A DNA stretch of 64,000 nucleotides from JBCCQH01 sp039024435 (GTDB taxonomy: Bacteria > Bacteroidota > Bacteroidia > J057 > JADKCL01): contig JBCCQH010000008.1 of the NCBI GenBank assembly GCA_039024435.1, positions 34,255 through 98,254 on the forward strand, written 5' to 3'. Both the position numbers and the translations under genes were made by a program. The notes below the pieces were generated by a model, which had not been told where the DNA came from, searched no databases, and saw only the letters and a program-made list of their open reading frames with translations. Shown in pieces: positions 26,739 through 35,494 of the stretch (the stretch's first letter is position 1; the number at the start of each line of letters is the position of its first letter).

Positions 26739-27740
26739 ATGTCCGCCTACAACATCGCAGTCCTCGGTCCTGTCCCCCGCGATCACATCACCACCCACCA
26801 CGGCGAGGTGATCGAAAAGTACGGAGCGGCCCTGCACACGGCCATTGGCATGGCCCGGCTCCTCGGGGATGAGGGAAGGGTGCACTTGGTATCGCACATC
26901 CGCAAACGCGATGAGGAAGCGGTTCGGGCCCTGCTCATCCCCTACCCCAACATCGATTTGGCGCACTTGAGCAGCGCAGCCGACCAAGGCGACGTGATCC
27001 GCTTGCTGTTTACCGACCAAAACAACCGGATCGAGCGCCAGACCGGCTTCATGAACCCCATCGTGCCCGAGGATGTCAGAGATCTGATGCATTGCGATGC
27101 CTTCGTTTGTGTCCCGATCACGGATTACGAAGTTCCCCTTCACACCCTCCAATACATCCGGAGCCACAGCAACGCAACGATCATTTTTGACGCGCACGGC
27201 CCCACCAATACGGTCACCATTCAAGGCGAACGCCACCTGCGCTACTGGATCGACCGGGACAGTTGGCTGTCCAGCATTGACGTGCTCAAAATGAATCTTG
27301 AGGAATCGCGCTGTTGCTGGTTTGAAAAGGAATGGGAAACTGGTAGCCGGGCCCCCCACGACGAAAAAGACACCGCCCACCTGCCCGAACTCGCCGAGTA
27401 TGTCCTTACGCGGGGCGTCAGCTCCCTGATCGTCACCCTGGATTCCGACGGTAGCGCCACCTTTTATTTGAAGGATGGAAAAGTCCACCAAGAAATCGTT
27501 CCCGCCATTTGGGTGGACCACGTAATCGATACGACCGGCTGCGGGGACTCCTTTGCCGGCGGACTGGGCTTTGGCTTGGTCCAATCGCCGCACGACTTCC
27601 GCTCCGCCGTCCGCTACGCAAATGCCCTCGGGGCGCAACGGACCCAGGGCCGCACTTTTGAAGTGTTCAAATCCCGGGAGGAAACGGACGCCATGATCCG
27701 GCACCACTACGGCACCGCCACTTCATCTTCGGCAAAATGA
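26739..27740 (+). CDS. PfkB-family sugar kinase
   Basis: A 333-residue ribokinase-like enzyme that phosphorylates a sugar or sugar-like alcohol with ATP. The C-terminal PfkB signature 2 is intact (DTTGCGDSFAGGLGFG), with Asp as catalytic base. The N-terminal part is less typical: GPVPRDHITTHHGEVIEKYGAA replaces the classical GG motif, so the substrate is not a plain hexose by analogy. The ATG at 26739 lies just after the promoter. Its end overlaps galM by four bases, so the two form an operon; this argues for a role in sugar uptake or salvage. Confidence 0.85.
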   Translation: MSAYNIAVLGPVPRDHITTHHGEVIEKYGAALHTAIGMARLLGDEGRVHLVSHIRKRDEEAVRALLIPYPNIDLAHLSSAADQGDVIRLLFTDQNNRIERQTGFMNPIVPEDVRDLMHCDAFVCVPITDYEVPLHTLQYIRSHSNATIIFDAHGPTNTVTIQGERHLRYWIDRDSWLSSIDVLKMNLEESRCCWFEKEWETGSRAPHDEKDTAHLPELAEYVLTRGVSSLIVTLDSDGSATFYLKDGKVHQEIVPAIWVDHVIDTTGCGDSFAGGLGFGLVQSPHDFRSAVRYANALGAQRTQGRTFEVFKSREETDAMIRHHYGTATSSSAK

Positions 27741-28780
27741 GTTCCCCACAGACTCCCCCTACCGATTTGGCACCCGAATTGCAGGTCTACGCCCTCCGCA
27801 ATGCCCAAGGCGTGACCGCCGAAATCAACAACTTCGGCGCACGCATCACCCGCCTCTGCGTACCCGACCGCAACGGCCACCTCGCCGATGTCGTATTGGG
27901 ACTTCCTACGCCCGGGCACTACCGAGAGCTTCCCGAAACTTTTTTTGGCGCGACCATCGGTCGGTTCGCGAACCGCATTGCCGGGGCCCGCTTCATTCTC
28001 GATGGCATCCCCCATCAACTTCCCCGAAATCAGGCACCCAACCACCTTCACGGGGGTGATCAAGGCTTTCACCGCCAGTTGTGGACCTTGCGCTCTGCAG
28101 CGGAAGAAGCTGTGGAACTGGAATTGCACTCGCCCGATCAGCAGGAAGGCTATCCGGGCAACCTTACCGTGCGGGTCCGCTTTGCCCTCACCCAAGACAA
28201 TGGCCTCCAGATCGATTACTGGGCGGTAACCGATGCGCCCACACCACTCAATCTGACCAACCACGCCTTTTTCAATCTCCGGGGAGCCGGGCATCCCGAC
28301 CTGCAAGGCCATTCCGTCCAGATCGATGCCGCCCACTTTCATCCGCTCGGACCGGGAAACCTACCGACCGGAGCAACCCAAGCCGTCGGCGGAACTCCCT
28401 TTGATTTTCGGACTCCGGCCGACCTGAATGCGCGCCTCGCCACTTCTCACCCACAACTGACCGCGGGCCGGGGATTTGACCACAATTTCGTGCTGAACGG
28501 AACCGGTCTTCGCAAGGTCACCCAGGTCACCGATCAGGGCAGTGGGCGCACCCTTGAAGTCTGGACGGATCTGCCCGGAATGCAGTTCTATTCGGGCAAT
28601 TTTCTCGACGGCACGGTGCTCGGAAAATCGGGAGTGCATTATCCCCGGCGATCCGCATTTTGTTGTGAGACCCAGCATTTCCCCGACAACCTCAACCAAG
28701 CCGCCTTCCCCGCCTCCATTCTCCGTCCGGGCGAAATTTATCGCTCCACGAGTATTTACCGGTTCGGAACGGTCAGTTGA
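27737..28780 (+). CDS. galM: Aldose 1-epimerase (mutarotase)
   Basis: A 347-residue enzyme that interconverts alpha and beta anomers of aldoses. Family landmarks are the opening NNFGARITRLCVPDRNG, the GATIGRFANRIAGA block, the substrate His in NHLHGG and in NLTNHAFFNL, and the catalytic Glu in FCCETQHFPDN. It starts four bases inside the end of the PfkB gene. At its 3' end it overlaps the minus-strand HTCS gene by eight bases, with interleaved stops. Galactose or another sugar may be the physiological substrate. Confidence 0.95.
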   Translation: MSSPQTPPTDLAPELQVYALRNAQGVTAEINNFGARITRLCVPDRNGHLADVVLGLPTPGHYRELPETFFGATIGRFANRIAGARFILDGIPHQLPRNQAPNHLHGGDQGFHRQLWTLRSAAEEAVELELHSPDQQEGYPGNLTVRVRFALTQDNGLQIDYWAVTDAPTPLNLTNHAFFNLRGAGHPDLQGHSVQIDAAHFHPLGPGNLPTGATQAVGGTPFDFRTPADLNARLATSHPQLTAGRGFDHNFVLNGTGLRKVTQVTDQGSGRTLEVWTDLPGMQFYSGNFLDGTVLGKSGVHYPRRSAFCCETQHFPDNLNQAAFPASILRPGEIYRSTSIYRFGTVS

Positions 28781-31700
28781 GTTGCCGGCGGAACTGGCTC
28801 GGGGACATCCCGAACTCGTCGGCGAAGCACTTGCTGAAATAGGCCGCACTGCTGAATCCCACCCGAAAGCCGATTTCCGCCATCGAAGCCGCGTCCTGCT
28901 CCACCAACTGGCGCGCGATGTCCAAGCGGTACTTGCGGAGGAACTTGTTCGGCGTCGCCCCACTCAAAGCTTTGAACTTGCGGTTGAACTGCACCCGGCT
29001 GAGTTCGACAGCCGCCGCCATATCATCCGCCCCAAACTTTTCCTCACGGTACCGCTCCGCCACGACGGTGTGGACCTTGCGCAGGAACACTTCCTCGACC
29101 GAATCCACCTTCACTTTGTCCGGCTGCAACAACAATTCGCCGCGGAAACGTTCGCGCAAGGCCTGGCGCATTTCGATCAGCTTGCGGATGCGCACTTGCA
29201 ATTCGGCGGGGTTAAAGGGCTTGGTCAAATACGCTTCCGCCCCCGTGGCCAAGCCCTGCAACCGCGCCTCCGCTTCGGCGCGCGAGGTCAGCATGACCAC
29301 CGGAATGTGACTGGTCGCCGGTGCCTGACGCAAAGCCGCGGTGAGTTCGTACCCGTCCCGGCGCGGCATCATCAGATCGGTCACCACGAGATCGGGCACC
29401 CAGCGCAGCGCCATTTCCAGCCCCATTTCCCCATCTTCCGCCTCCAATACCGCAAAGTCTTCCGGAATGCACGAGCGAATGTAGCGGCGCACGTCCGCAT
29501 TGTCCTCGACAACGAGTACGAGGTTGCGCGCCTTTTCGTCCAGCAATTGCTGCTCGGAGGGGGCGGACGGCAGGAATTCATGCGGCCGGGTATCCGCAAG
29601 GTACAAGTCGACCGACTCGGATTGGGAGGCTGGTGTCTCATCCACTGCCTGGGTCTGCCGCACCGGCAGGACCATCCGAAAGATCGTCCCCCGGCCCACT
29701 TCGCTTTGCACCGTGATCGCTCCCGCGTGCAGTTCCACCAGTTCCCGACACAGCGCCAGCCCGATTCCTGTACCCCGCTGGCCGCGTCCGCCTTCCGATT
29801 GATAAAAACGGTCAAATACGTGGGGCAAGGCTTCCGGGGAGATGCCTACGCCGGCATCTCCCACTTCCAAGGTGACCCGGGTGGGATCGGCGGTGCTCGG
29901 AGCAAACACCCGCAGGTCGACCCGCTCCCCGGCGGGGGTCAACTTGATGGCATTGGCGAGGAGATTGAAAAGCACCTTTTCCATTTTCTCCGGATCAAAA
30001 TCCACAGCCAGCGGAGCTTCCGGCACCTCGCAGTGGAGCAGCAGGCCTTTTTCCCGGGCCGCCGGGCGAAAATTTTCCGTCACCTCCCCGGCAAAGGCAG
30101 CGAGATCGCTCCGCACCGGATGGAGAACCATGCGCTCCGATTCGATCTTGGAGATATCGAGGAGCTGATTGATCAGCCGCAGCAATTTTCGTCCATTGCG
30201 CTCCACCAATTGCAATTCCGCCTCGGCTTCGGCGATTTCTTCCCGCAAGCGGCCCACCGGCCCCAAAATCAGGGTCAGCGGGGTGCGCAGTTCGTGGGTC
30301 ATGTTCGCGAAAAAGCGCTTTTTGACCCGCTCTGACTCTTCAGCCCGCTCTTTTTGCTTTTCGGTCTCCTGCTTTTCGGCGATGATCTGCTGTTTTTGCG
30401 CTTCGATTTCGGAGGTGCGTTCCCGAACCAGGAGTTCGAGGCGTTCCTTGGCTTTGAGGAGGCGGCGCAGGCGCCATTGCACGATCAGGATCACGCCTCC
30501 GGCCAGCCCCAACAGGTACAGGCCAATGGCCCACCATTGCCGATAGGCCGGAGTTCCCACGGTAAACGCAAAGGCGTCGATGCGCTCGATCCGGTCGTAC
30601 TGGTTGCGGGCCTCAATTTCGAAGGTGTAGTTGCCCCCGGGTAGGTTGGTGTATTCGGCAAAGCGCCGCTCCGACCAGGGCGACCACGCCGCGCGGTAGC
30701 CACGCAAACGGTGGCGAAATCGCAAGGCTTCGGGCCGTTCCAGCTCGGTTGCCGTAAAGGAAAAGCGGATGTCGTTGTAAGCGGGTGCCAGGGCCACCGG
30801 GCCCCCATCCAGCCGCAGCAGGGAATCCTGCCCGATGATCGCCGCGCGCACAAATACGGAAAATGGCGCGGCATAATCTTTTTGGTGGTCGCGGCGGTAG
30901 CGAAAGAGGCCATCGTCGGTCCCCAACCAAAGTACGCCATGGCCTTCCGGCTCTACGGCACGAATCGTGGTCGTAGGCAAATATTTTAACGCGGTGGTGT
31001 CCCACTGCCAGCCCTCAGCAGCAGTCCATTGGGCGACACCGCTAGTTTGCCCGGTGGTGACGAAGGCGCTGTTTGGTCCCAAGGGTTCGAACAGCCACAC
31101 CCCGTGGGCTTGCATCGCCGCCGGAAAGTCATTTGCGGGGCGCAGTTGACCGGCTTCGGCTTCCCAGCGGTGCAGTCCGATTTCGGAATTGAGGAGCATT
31201 TCGCCGCGCCAGGCGCGCAGTCCCGTGACGCCCATTTCCGCGCGCCAGCCGTGATTGCTGTCCACTTCCATGGGGGCAGCGGGCAAGGAATCGGCTCCTA
31301 GGGGCAAGCGCAGCAATCGATCATTGCTCAGCCATACTTCGCCGTCGGGGCGCTCGTAGATTTCGTCCGGGGTCAGGTGGCGCAGGGAAATGGTGCGGCG
31401 CAGGCGCAATTCAGATCCGTACTCGACGACGTGCAGAGCGTTGCGCCCCCCGACGTAGGCCCGACCGGGAAACCGAGTGGACAGGAGGATCTTTTTGGCG
31501 ACGTCCCCGAAGTCGAGCTTGCGGGGGGCGGACCGGCCATCCCAATCGTAGAGGTGTCCCAGGTCGGTCAGGAGGAGGCGGGGCCGGCCTTGGGCATCGC
31601 GGTAGGGTTGGAGGTCATTGATGCCGTAGGGAAATGCGGCGACCCGGTCAAAGTAGCGGGGATAGCCGGCCTCGGGCCGAGCGCTGGCCCGAAAGAGGCC

Positions 31701-32798
31701 ACTGGAGGTCGCGGCGATGAGTTCTTCGCCGAGGTGGGCCAGGCCCACTACCGGGTCTTCCAGTCCCAGGCGGGCATCAAATTGCTCGAGGTCGGTGGGG
31801 TAGCTGAGGCGGGCGAGGCCCTTGTTCAATCCCAGCCAAAGGCCGCCCCGCCCATCGTACCAAGCGTGGATGACGAGGTCATCGGGCAGTCCGGCGGCTT
31901 CATCGAGGCGCTGAAGGAGTTGGCCGCGGGAATCGAGCAGGAGCAAGCCGGAACCGTAGGTGGCGACGGCGAGGTTGCCGTCGGGGAGGCGGGTCGCGCT
32001 GTAGCAGCGGGTTTTGAGCCAGGGATCGGCGGTGGAAGGCAGCGGACGGAGGGTGTCGTTTTGGAGGAGGTAGAGGCCGTCCGACTTGCTGAGAAATAGC
32101 ATCCCGGGCGGGTCATCTGCATCGCCAAAGGGAAAGATGGCCTTGATTTTGCGGCGACCGAGTTCTTGGGTTCGGGGAATCACCGAGAATTCGGTTCCGT
32201 CCCACTCGGTAAGTCCGAACTTTCGGTCGATGGCGTAGAGTTTGTTTTGGAAGTTGAAGATTGCGTAGTTTTTGGTGAGGGCTGGGATAACGTCTATTGT
32301 GTTTTTTTCGAGTCGAATAATGAATTCATCATCTTCAAAAAACGCTACTTTCCCCAACGACGCTATAGAATGAACTCGCAACTTTGAACTTACAGAGTCC
32401 GGAACCATATCAATAAGCGAGTGATACTCTAGGCTTCCTAATGAGTCTATAAAGATCTTACCAAACTCTCCTTCTGCTCCTAAGAATATTCTGTCATACT
32501 TATCCCGATGTAAAAATGGAGCGACAATATTTGCCGTTCCATCTACATGGTCCCAATCGAATCCGTCGAACAATAAAACTCCTTCAGTATTTGAGCATAA
32601 AATTCGTTCGTTTAAATCCGATATAAATCCAAAGTATTGTGGACCCGAGTTAAACTCAGAACTGCTTATCGTATTTGGTGGGTGGTCGCTTATCAATCCC
32701 ACCCCAAGCTGGGCGGAAACCATCTGAATTTTAAACACCGCTAGAATAAAGGTGCCAACAGCTAATAGCCCATTGAACGGATAGACGGCAAGAACCAT
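28773..32798 (-). CDS. Hybrid two-component system protein (HTCS)
   Basis: A 1341-residue one-protein signalling system. A membrane signal anchor (residues 5-30) leads to a periplasmic beta-propeller region with repeats such as GNLAVATYGSGLLLLDSRG and GVLWLGTDDGLFRYRR. A Y_Y_Y-like beta domain (about 660-760) and a transmembrane helix at 770 follow. In the cytoplasm come HisKA (THELRTP, His near 833), HATPase_c (GTGIGLALCRELVELH), a receiver domain with Asp in DLMMPRRDG near 1141, and an AraC-type helix-turn-helix at the end. All phosphotransfer residues are present. HTCS proteins sense sugars and switch on nearby catabolic genes; the adjacent kinase and galM make them likely targets, though no SusC/SusD pair is present. 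Confidence 0.95.
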   Translation of the reverse strand: MVLAVYPFNGLLAVGTFILAVFKIQMVSAQLGVGLISDHPPNTISSSEFNSGPQYFGFISDLNERILCSNTEGVLLFDGFDWDHVDGTANIVAPFLHRDKYDRIFLGAEGEFGKIFIDSLGSLEYHSLIDMVPDSVSSKLRVHSIASLGKVAFFEDDEFIIRLEKNTIDVIPALTKNYAIFNFQNKLYAIDRKFGLTEWDGTEFSVIPRTQELGRRKIKAIFPFGDADDPPGMLFLSKSDGLYLLQNDTLRPLPSTADPWLKTRCYSATRLPDGNLAVATYGSGLLLLDSRGQLLQRLDEAAGLPDDLVIHAWYDGRGGLWLGLNKGLARLSYPTDLEQFDARLGLEDPVVGLAHLGEELIAATSSGLFRASARPEAGYPRYFDRVAAFPYGINDLQPYRDAQGRPRLLLTDLGHLYDWDGRSAPRKLDFGDVAKKILLSTRFPGRAYVGGRNALHVVEYGSELRLRRTISLRHLTPDEIYERPDGEVWLSNDRLLRLPLGADSLPAAPMEVDSNHGWRAEMGVTGLRAWRGEMLLNSEIGLHRWEAEAGQLRPANDFPAAMQAHGVWLFEPLGPNSAFVTTGQTSGVAQWTAAEGWQWDTTALKYLPTTTIRAVEPEGHGVLWLGTDDGLFRYRRDHQKDYAAPFSVFVRAAIIGQDSLLRLDGGPVALAPAYNDIRFSFTATELERPEALRFRHRLRGYRAAWSPWSERRFAEYTNLPGGNYTFEIEARNQYDRIERIDAFAFTVGTPAYRQWWAIGLYLLGLAGGVILIVQWRLRRLLKAKERLELLVRERTSEIEAQKQQIIAEKQETEKQKERAEESERVKKRFFANMTHELRTPLTLILGPVGRLREEIAEAEAELQLVERNGRKLLRLINQLLDISKIESERMVLHPVRSDLAAFAGEVTENFRPAAREKGLLLHCEVPEAPLAVDFDPEKMEKVLFNLLANAIKLTPAGERVDLRVFAPSTADPTRVTLEVGDAGVGISPEALPHVFDRFYQSEGGRGQRGTGIGLALCRELVELHAGAITVQSEVGRGTIFRMVLPVRQTQAVDETPASQSESVDLYLADTRPHEFLPSAPSEQQLLDEKARNLVLVVEDNADVRRYIRSCIPEDFAVLEAEDGEMGLEMALRWVPDLVVTDLMMPRRDGYELTAALRQAPATSHIPVVMLTSRAEAEARLQGLATGAEAYLTKPFNPAELQVRIRKLIEMRQALRERFRGELLLQPDKVKVDSVEEVFLRKVHTVVAERYREEKFGADDMAAAVELSRVQFNRKFKALSGATPNKFLRKYRLDIARQLVEQDAASMAEIGFRVGFSSAAYFSKCFADEFGMSPSQFRRQLN

Positions 32799-32866
32799 TC
32801 TTTAATGTAAACACAAACATTACAATTCGACAAATTATATTTCCGAAGGTAAGCTTATATTTGGGT

Positions 32867-33190
32867 ATGGAAAAAACTAAGTCTCAAAATGGTAGAATCG
32901 TAGACATAGAACAGGGGGAGGAGGAGGGTAAGCGTTTCGCAAATTATCTCATCCAATCCCTAACTCCGCCCCACAAAACATTCCTCCTCAAAGGCCCTAT
33001 TCGTGGCCTCGCCCTCGAAAACCCCATCGGGGTCATCATCCAGTTTGCCCCGCGCGGGACATTCGCTGAAGCGGTCAATCCCTTCCGAAAACGCCACCCA
33101 GAACTGCCAGCCGCGCTGCCGGAATTGCCCGGATCTCTGGTAAAACTCGTGCGGAAACGTTCAACAAAATTTATTGACGAAGAATCCTGA
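32867..33190 (+). CDS. Hypothetical protein
   Basis: A 107-residue soluble protein from the ATG at 32867. It begins with a charged, Glu-rich segment (VDIEQGEEEGKRFANYL) and continues with LLKGPIRGLALENPIGVIIQFAPRG and a Pro/Arg-rich C-terminus. It is divergent from the HTCS gene and its last 20 bases overlap the 3' end of the minus-strand gene at 33171. A TATATTTG box immediately precedes the ATG, too close to serve as its promoter unless a later start is used. No family was recognised. Confidence 0.6.
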   Translation: MEKTKSQNGRIVDIEQGEEEGKRFANYLIQSLTPPHKTFLLKGPIRGLALENPIGVIIQFAPRGTFAEAVNPFRKRHPELPAALPELPGSLVKLVRKRSTKFIDEES

Positions 33191-34160
33191 TCGCTTCACT
33201 TTTGCCCAGATCAGAATTCAAAATGTAGACCTCGCCCTGCCCATTGCGGTACACGGCAACGGCAGCGGTGTTGGGCGGTACCCGCCCCAGGTTTTCGGCG
33301 TGCATCACCAGGAGATTTTCTCCTTCCTGCAAATCCAGAAAAACGGTGCGCTTCTGGCGGGAAACCCGAAAGTCGGACAGGACCACTTTGCCATTCAAGG
33401 ACAAAGAGACGATATCGCCGTCTACCATGCTTTTGTCCCAAATCTCGATCCGGAGTTTGTCCTGACCGACCGTCACTTCGTCTTTCATGAGGACCGTACG
33501 GTCACTGAAGTCTTTCGGGGGAACCGGAGTCGGCTCCGGCCCCTCTTCCACCGCGGCCAGGCCCACTTCTACTTCGGGTGCATCGGGGTTTTCCGGGTCA
33601 GGGGTCACCAGCTTGTCCACTTTCGGGGGTTCCGGAGGCGTCGCCAGGTCCGACTTTTTGGTTTCCGAGAGGTCTCGCGGTTCGGGCGGAACTGCAGCGA
33701 AAGCCGACGGAGTCAATTCCGGGACTTTGAGGGCGTAGAGGCTGCCCTGATAATTTGTGGGGCGATAATTGCGTCCGAACATCTTCATGCCCCCGTTGAC
33801 AACTTGCAGGATGTATTCATCCCCGGAAATGACGTCTTTGGTTTGCTCAATCCGGGTGTGCTTGAGGTGATAAAAACCAGTGAGTTTGTGCCGCTTGCCT
33901 TCCAGGTATTCCCGTCCAGAATAGCCGACCTTGTCCCAGTGCTCAAAGTAAGGACTGTAGATCATGGTCCACTCAAAATACCCACTCACCCAGCCTTGCT
34001 CGTCTTCGACCAGCATCGCGTCGAGGGTATAGGTGAGTTCTCCTTCTTCCGCCCACTGCCCAATCCAGAGCGAAGTGTCCGGATAGACCGTTTGGGCCGG
34101 CAAAAGTGCCGCAAACCCCACAAAAATCATCGCCCAGAAAGCGTTTCTTAAATTCAGCAT
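33171..34160 (-). CDS. Secreted hypothetical protein with Pro-rich linker
   Basis: A 329-residue protein with a signal peptide (AFWAMIFVGFAALLPAQ). An N-terminal domain (about 20-150) is Trp/Tyr/Gly-rich (GYFEWTMIYSPYFEHW, GREYLEGKRHKLTGFYHLK). A long Pro/Glu linker (about 170-240) follows, then a beta-sandwich-like C-terminal domain (LSLNGKVVLSDFRVSRQKRTVFLDLQEGENLLVMHAEN). The last block recurs in many Bacteroidota surface proteins. The start at 34160 gives a clean signal peptide; an upstream extension of 88 residues is not credible. Function unknown. Confidence 0.8.
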   Translation of the reverse strand: MLNLRNAFWAMIFVGFAALLPAQTVYPDTSLWIGQWAEEGELTYTLDAMLVEDEQGWVSGYFEWTMIYSPYFEHWDKVGYSGREYLEGKRHKLTGFYHLKHTRIEQTKDVISGDEYILQVVNGGMKMFGRNYRPTNYQGSLYALKVPELTPSAFAAVPPEPRDLSETKKSDLATPPEPPKVDKLVTPDPENPDAPEVEVGLAAVEEGPEPTPVPPKDFSDRTVLMKDEVTVGQDKLRIEIWDKSMVDGDIVSLSLNGKVVLSDFRVSRQKRTVFLDLQEGENLLVMHAENLGRVPPNTAAVAVYRNGQGEVYILNSDLGKSEAIRILRQ

Positions 34161-34335
34161 GCCCTTCTTTATCACAAAAGGAAAATACGAAAAGCGGCCT
34201 TCAAGCGTTGGCGATGCCCCCCTCGGATATGCATTATCCGGGCAAAAACTCAACCACCTGTCGCCTGGAAAACATCCTTGCCGAATCGCCCGAATTTTCC
34301 TTAATTTACCCTTAAGCCATCTGCAATCATCAACC

Positions 34336-34833
34336 ATGCCGTACCCCCAACCATTCGCAATTTTCCTCTTGCTCACGGCGCTGCTTGCCGCTTGTGCCCC
34401 CCCCTGGCGCGGCGAGGAGTGCAATTACCACATCGCTGCGGTGACTTTCCGTGACAGCCTCGACTTTGTCCCCCAACCGATTTCCTCCCTGGGCTATACC
34501 CGCGTCCAACACCTAGAACGCAGCGCGACCATCGATGCCCAACGCTGGGCGGAGGTGGAAGAATTGAATTTCCGTCAATACGATCCCACCAACTACCTGC
34601 TGTTGCCCCTGGACGTAGAAAGCAACATTTCAACCTTCGTGCTGGAACATCCCGACGGCAATGACACCTTGGTGCTTACCTACAACCGTAAAGTAGCGCG
34701 CGACAGCCGCGGGCATTGCGGCTATGCCTTCAATCTGATCCTCGCCAACTACGAGTGGACCGGCCACGGCATCTACCAATGGGACGAACCCCGCCATCCC
34801 CGCATTGTTTACGAAGCCGAACTGATCCGATGA
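34336..34833 (+). CDS. Small lipoprotein
   Basis: A 165-residue lipoprotein with lipobox LAAC near residue 20. The mature part has a cysteine in EECNYH and another in RGHCGYAF, which could form a disulfide. Beta-strand-rich segments follow (FVLEHPDGNDTLVLTYNRKV). The ATG at 34336 was chosen because the upstream frame has no signal peptide. Its stop overlaps the start of the next gene by four bases, so the two are translated together. Function unknown. Confidence 0.75.
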   Translation: MPYPQPFAIFLLLTALLAACAPPWRGEECNYHIAAVTFRDSLDFVPQPISSLGYTRVQHLERSATIDAQRWAEVEELNFRQYDPTNYLLLPLDVESNISTFVLEHPDGNDTLVLTYNRKVARDSRGHCGYAFNLILANYEWTGHGIYQWDEPRHPRIVYEAELIR

Positions 34834-35465
34834 AACGCACCCTTTTCCTGACCGGCTTGCTCCTGGGCCTGCTTTCCGCCCCCCGGATGAGCGCCCAAAA
34901 TGCAGATTCCACCCACCATCGCTTTGCCGTAGGCTTCAATGCCCTGGCGGCAATTCCGCAAGTGGTGGAACCAAGCGCTGAAGTGTTTTTCTGGCCCTGG
35001 CTCTCGCTGGAGCTGGGATTTGGCTACGCTTTTCCGCGGTCCACCCGCGCGATGCAGAATTCCGTGGTGGATCGGGTGGAAGGCTATTTTTGGAGTGTGG
35101 GACCACGTTTTTACCTATTTCCGCAGGATGCGATCAGCCCGTGCCTGGGCCTGAGCTACTTTCGGGTGGACGTGGACCGGGAAATTGAAGCCACGGTGCC
35201 GCACTACTTCAGCACCTACACCGAAAGCGCGCAGTTGCGCCATGCAGTACGGGGCGAAGTGATCCACCTGGGCCTGCGCTTCTGCTGGCGGCGCCTGCGG
35301 ATCGAACCGGCGTTCCGGCTCACGGTGATCGAATCCCGTTCGGACCGATTTGGCTACGATTACTGGACGCCGGGGGTCGGACGGGCCGGACGCGCCTTCA
35401 ATGCCCGCGATTCCCGACGCAACTACGGCTTCCGGGCGGTGCTGAACCTCAAGATTGCTTTGTGA
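34830..35465 (+). CDS. Outer-membrane beta-barrel protein
   Basis: A 211-residue protein with a signal peptide (LFLTGLLLGLLSAPRMSAQ). Amphipathic aromatic strands follow (LSLELGFGYAFPRS, GYFWSVGPRFYLFPQ, CLGLSYFRVDVD, LGLRFCWRRLRIEPAFRL). The C-terminus ends in RAVLNLKIAL, a typical last strand. The pattern fits a small 8-stranded DUF3575/OmpA-like barrel. It is coupled to the lipoprotein at 34336, so the pair may form an outer-membrane complex. Confidence 0.8.
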   Translation: MKRTLFLTGLLLGLLSAPRMSAQNADSTHHRFAVGFNALAAIPQVVEPSAEVFFWPWLSLELGFGYAFPRSTRAMQNSVVDRVEGYFWSVGPRFYLFPQDAISPCLGLSYFRVDVDREIEATVPHYFSTYTESAQLRHAVRGEVIHLGLRFCWRRLRIEPAFRLTVIESRSDRFGYDYWTPGVGRAGRAFNARDSRRNYGFRAVLNLKIAL

Positions 35466-35494
35466 AGCGACAAAAGCTGACGTAATTTGCTCCT

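Noticed and set aside
28542..30335. A 597-codon plus-strand ORF opposite the HTCS kinase domains
   Set aside because: Its composition is that of an antisense shadow, and the minus-strand protein has complete kinase, receiver and AraC motifs.
32856..32863. TATATTTG -7 box before the gene at 32867
   Set aside because: It lies only three bases from the ATG, so it cannot drive that start. It may be chance in AT-rich DNA.
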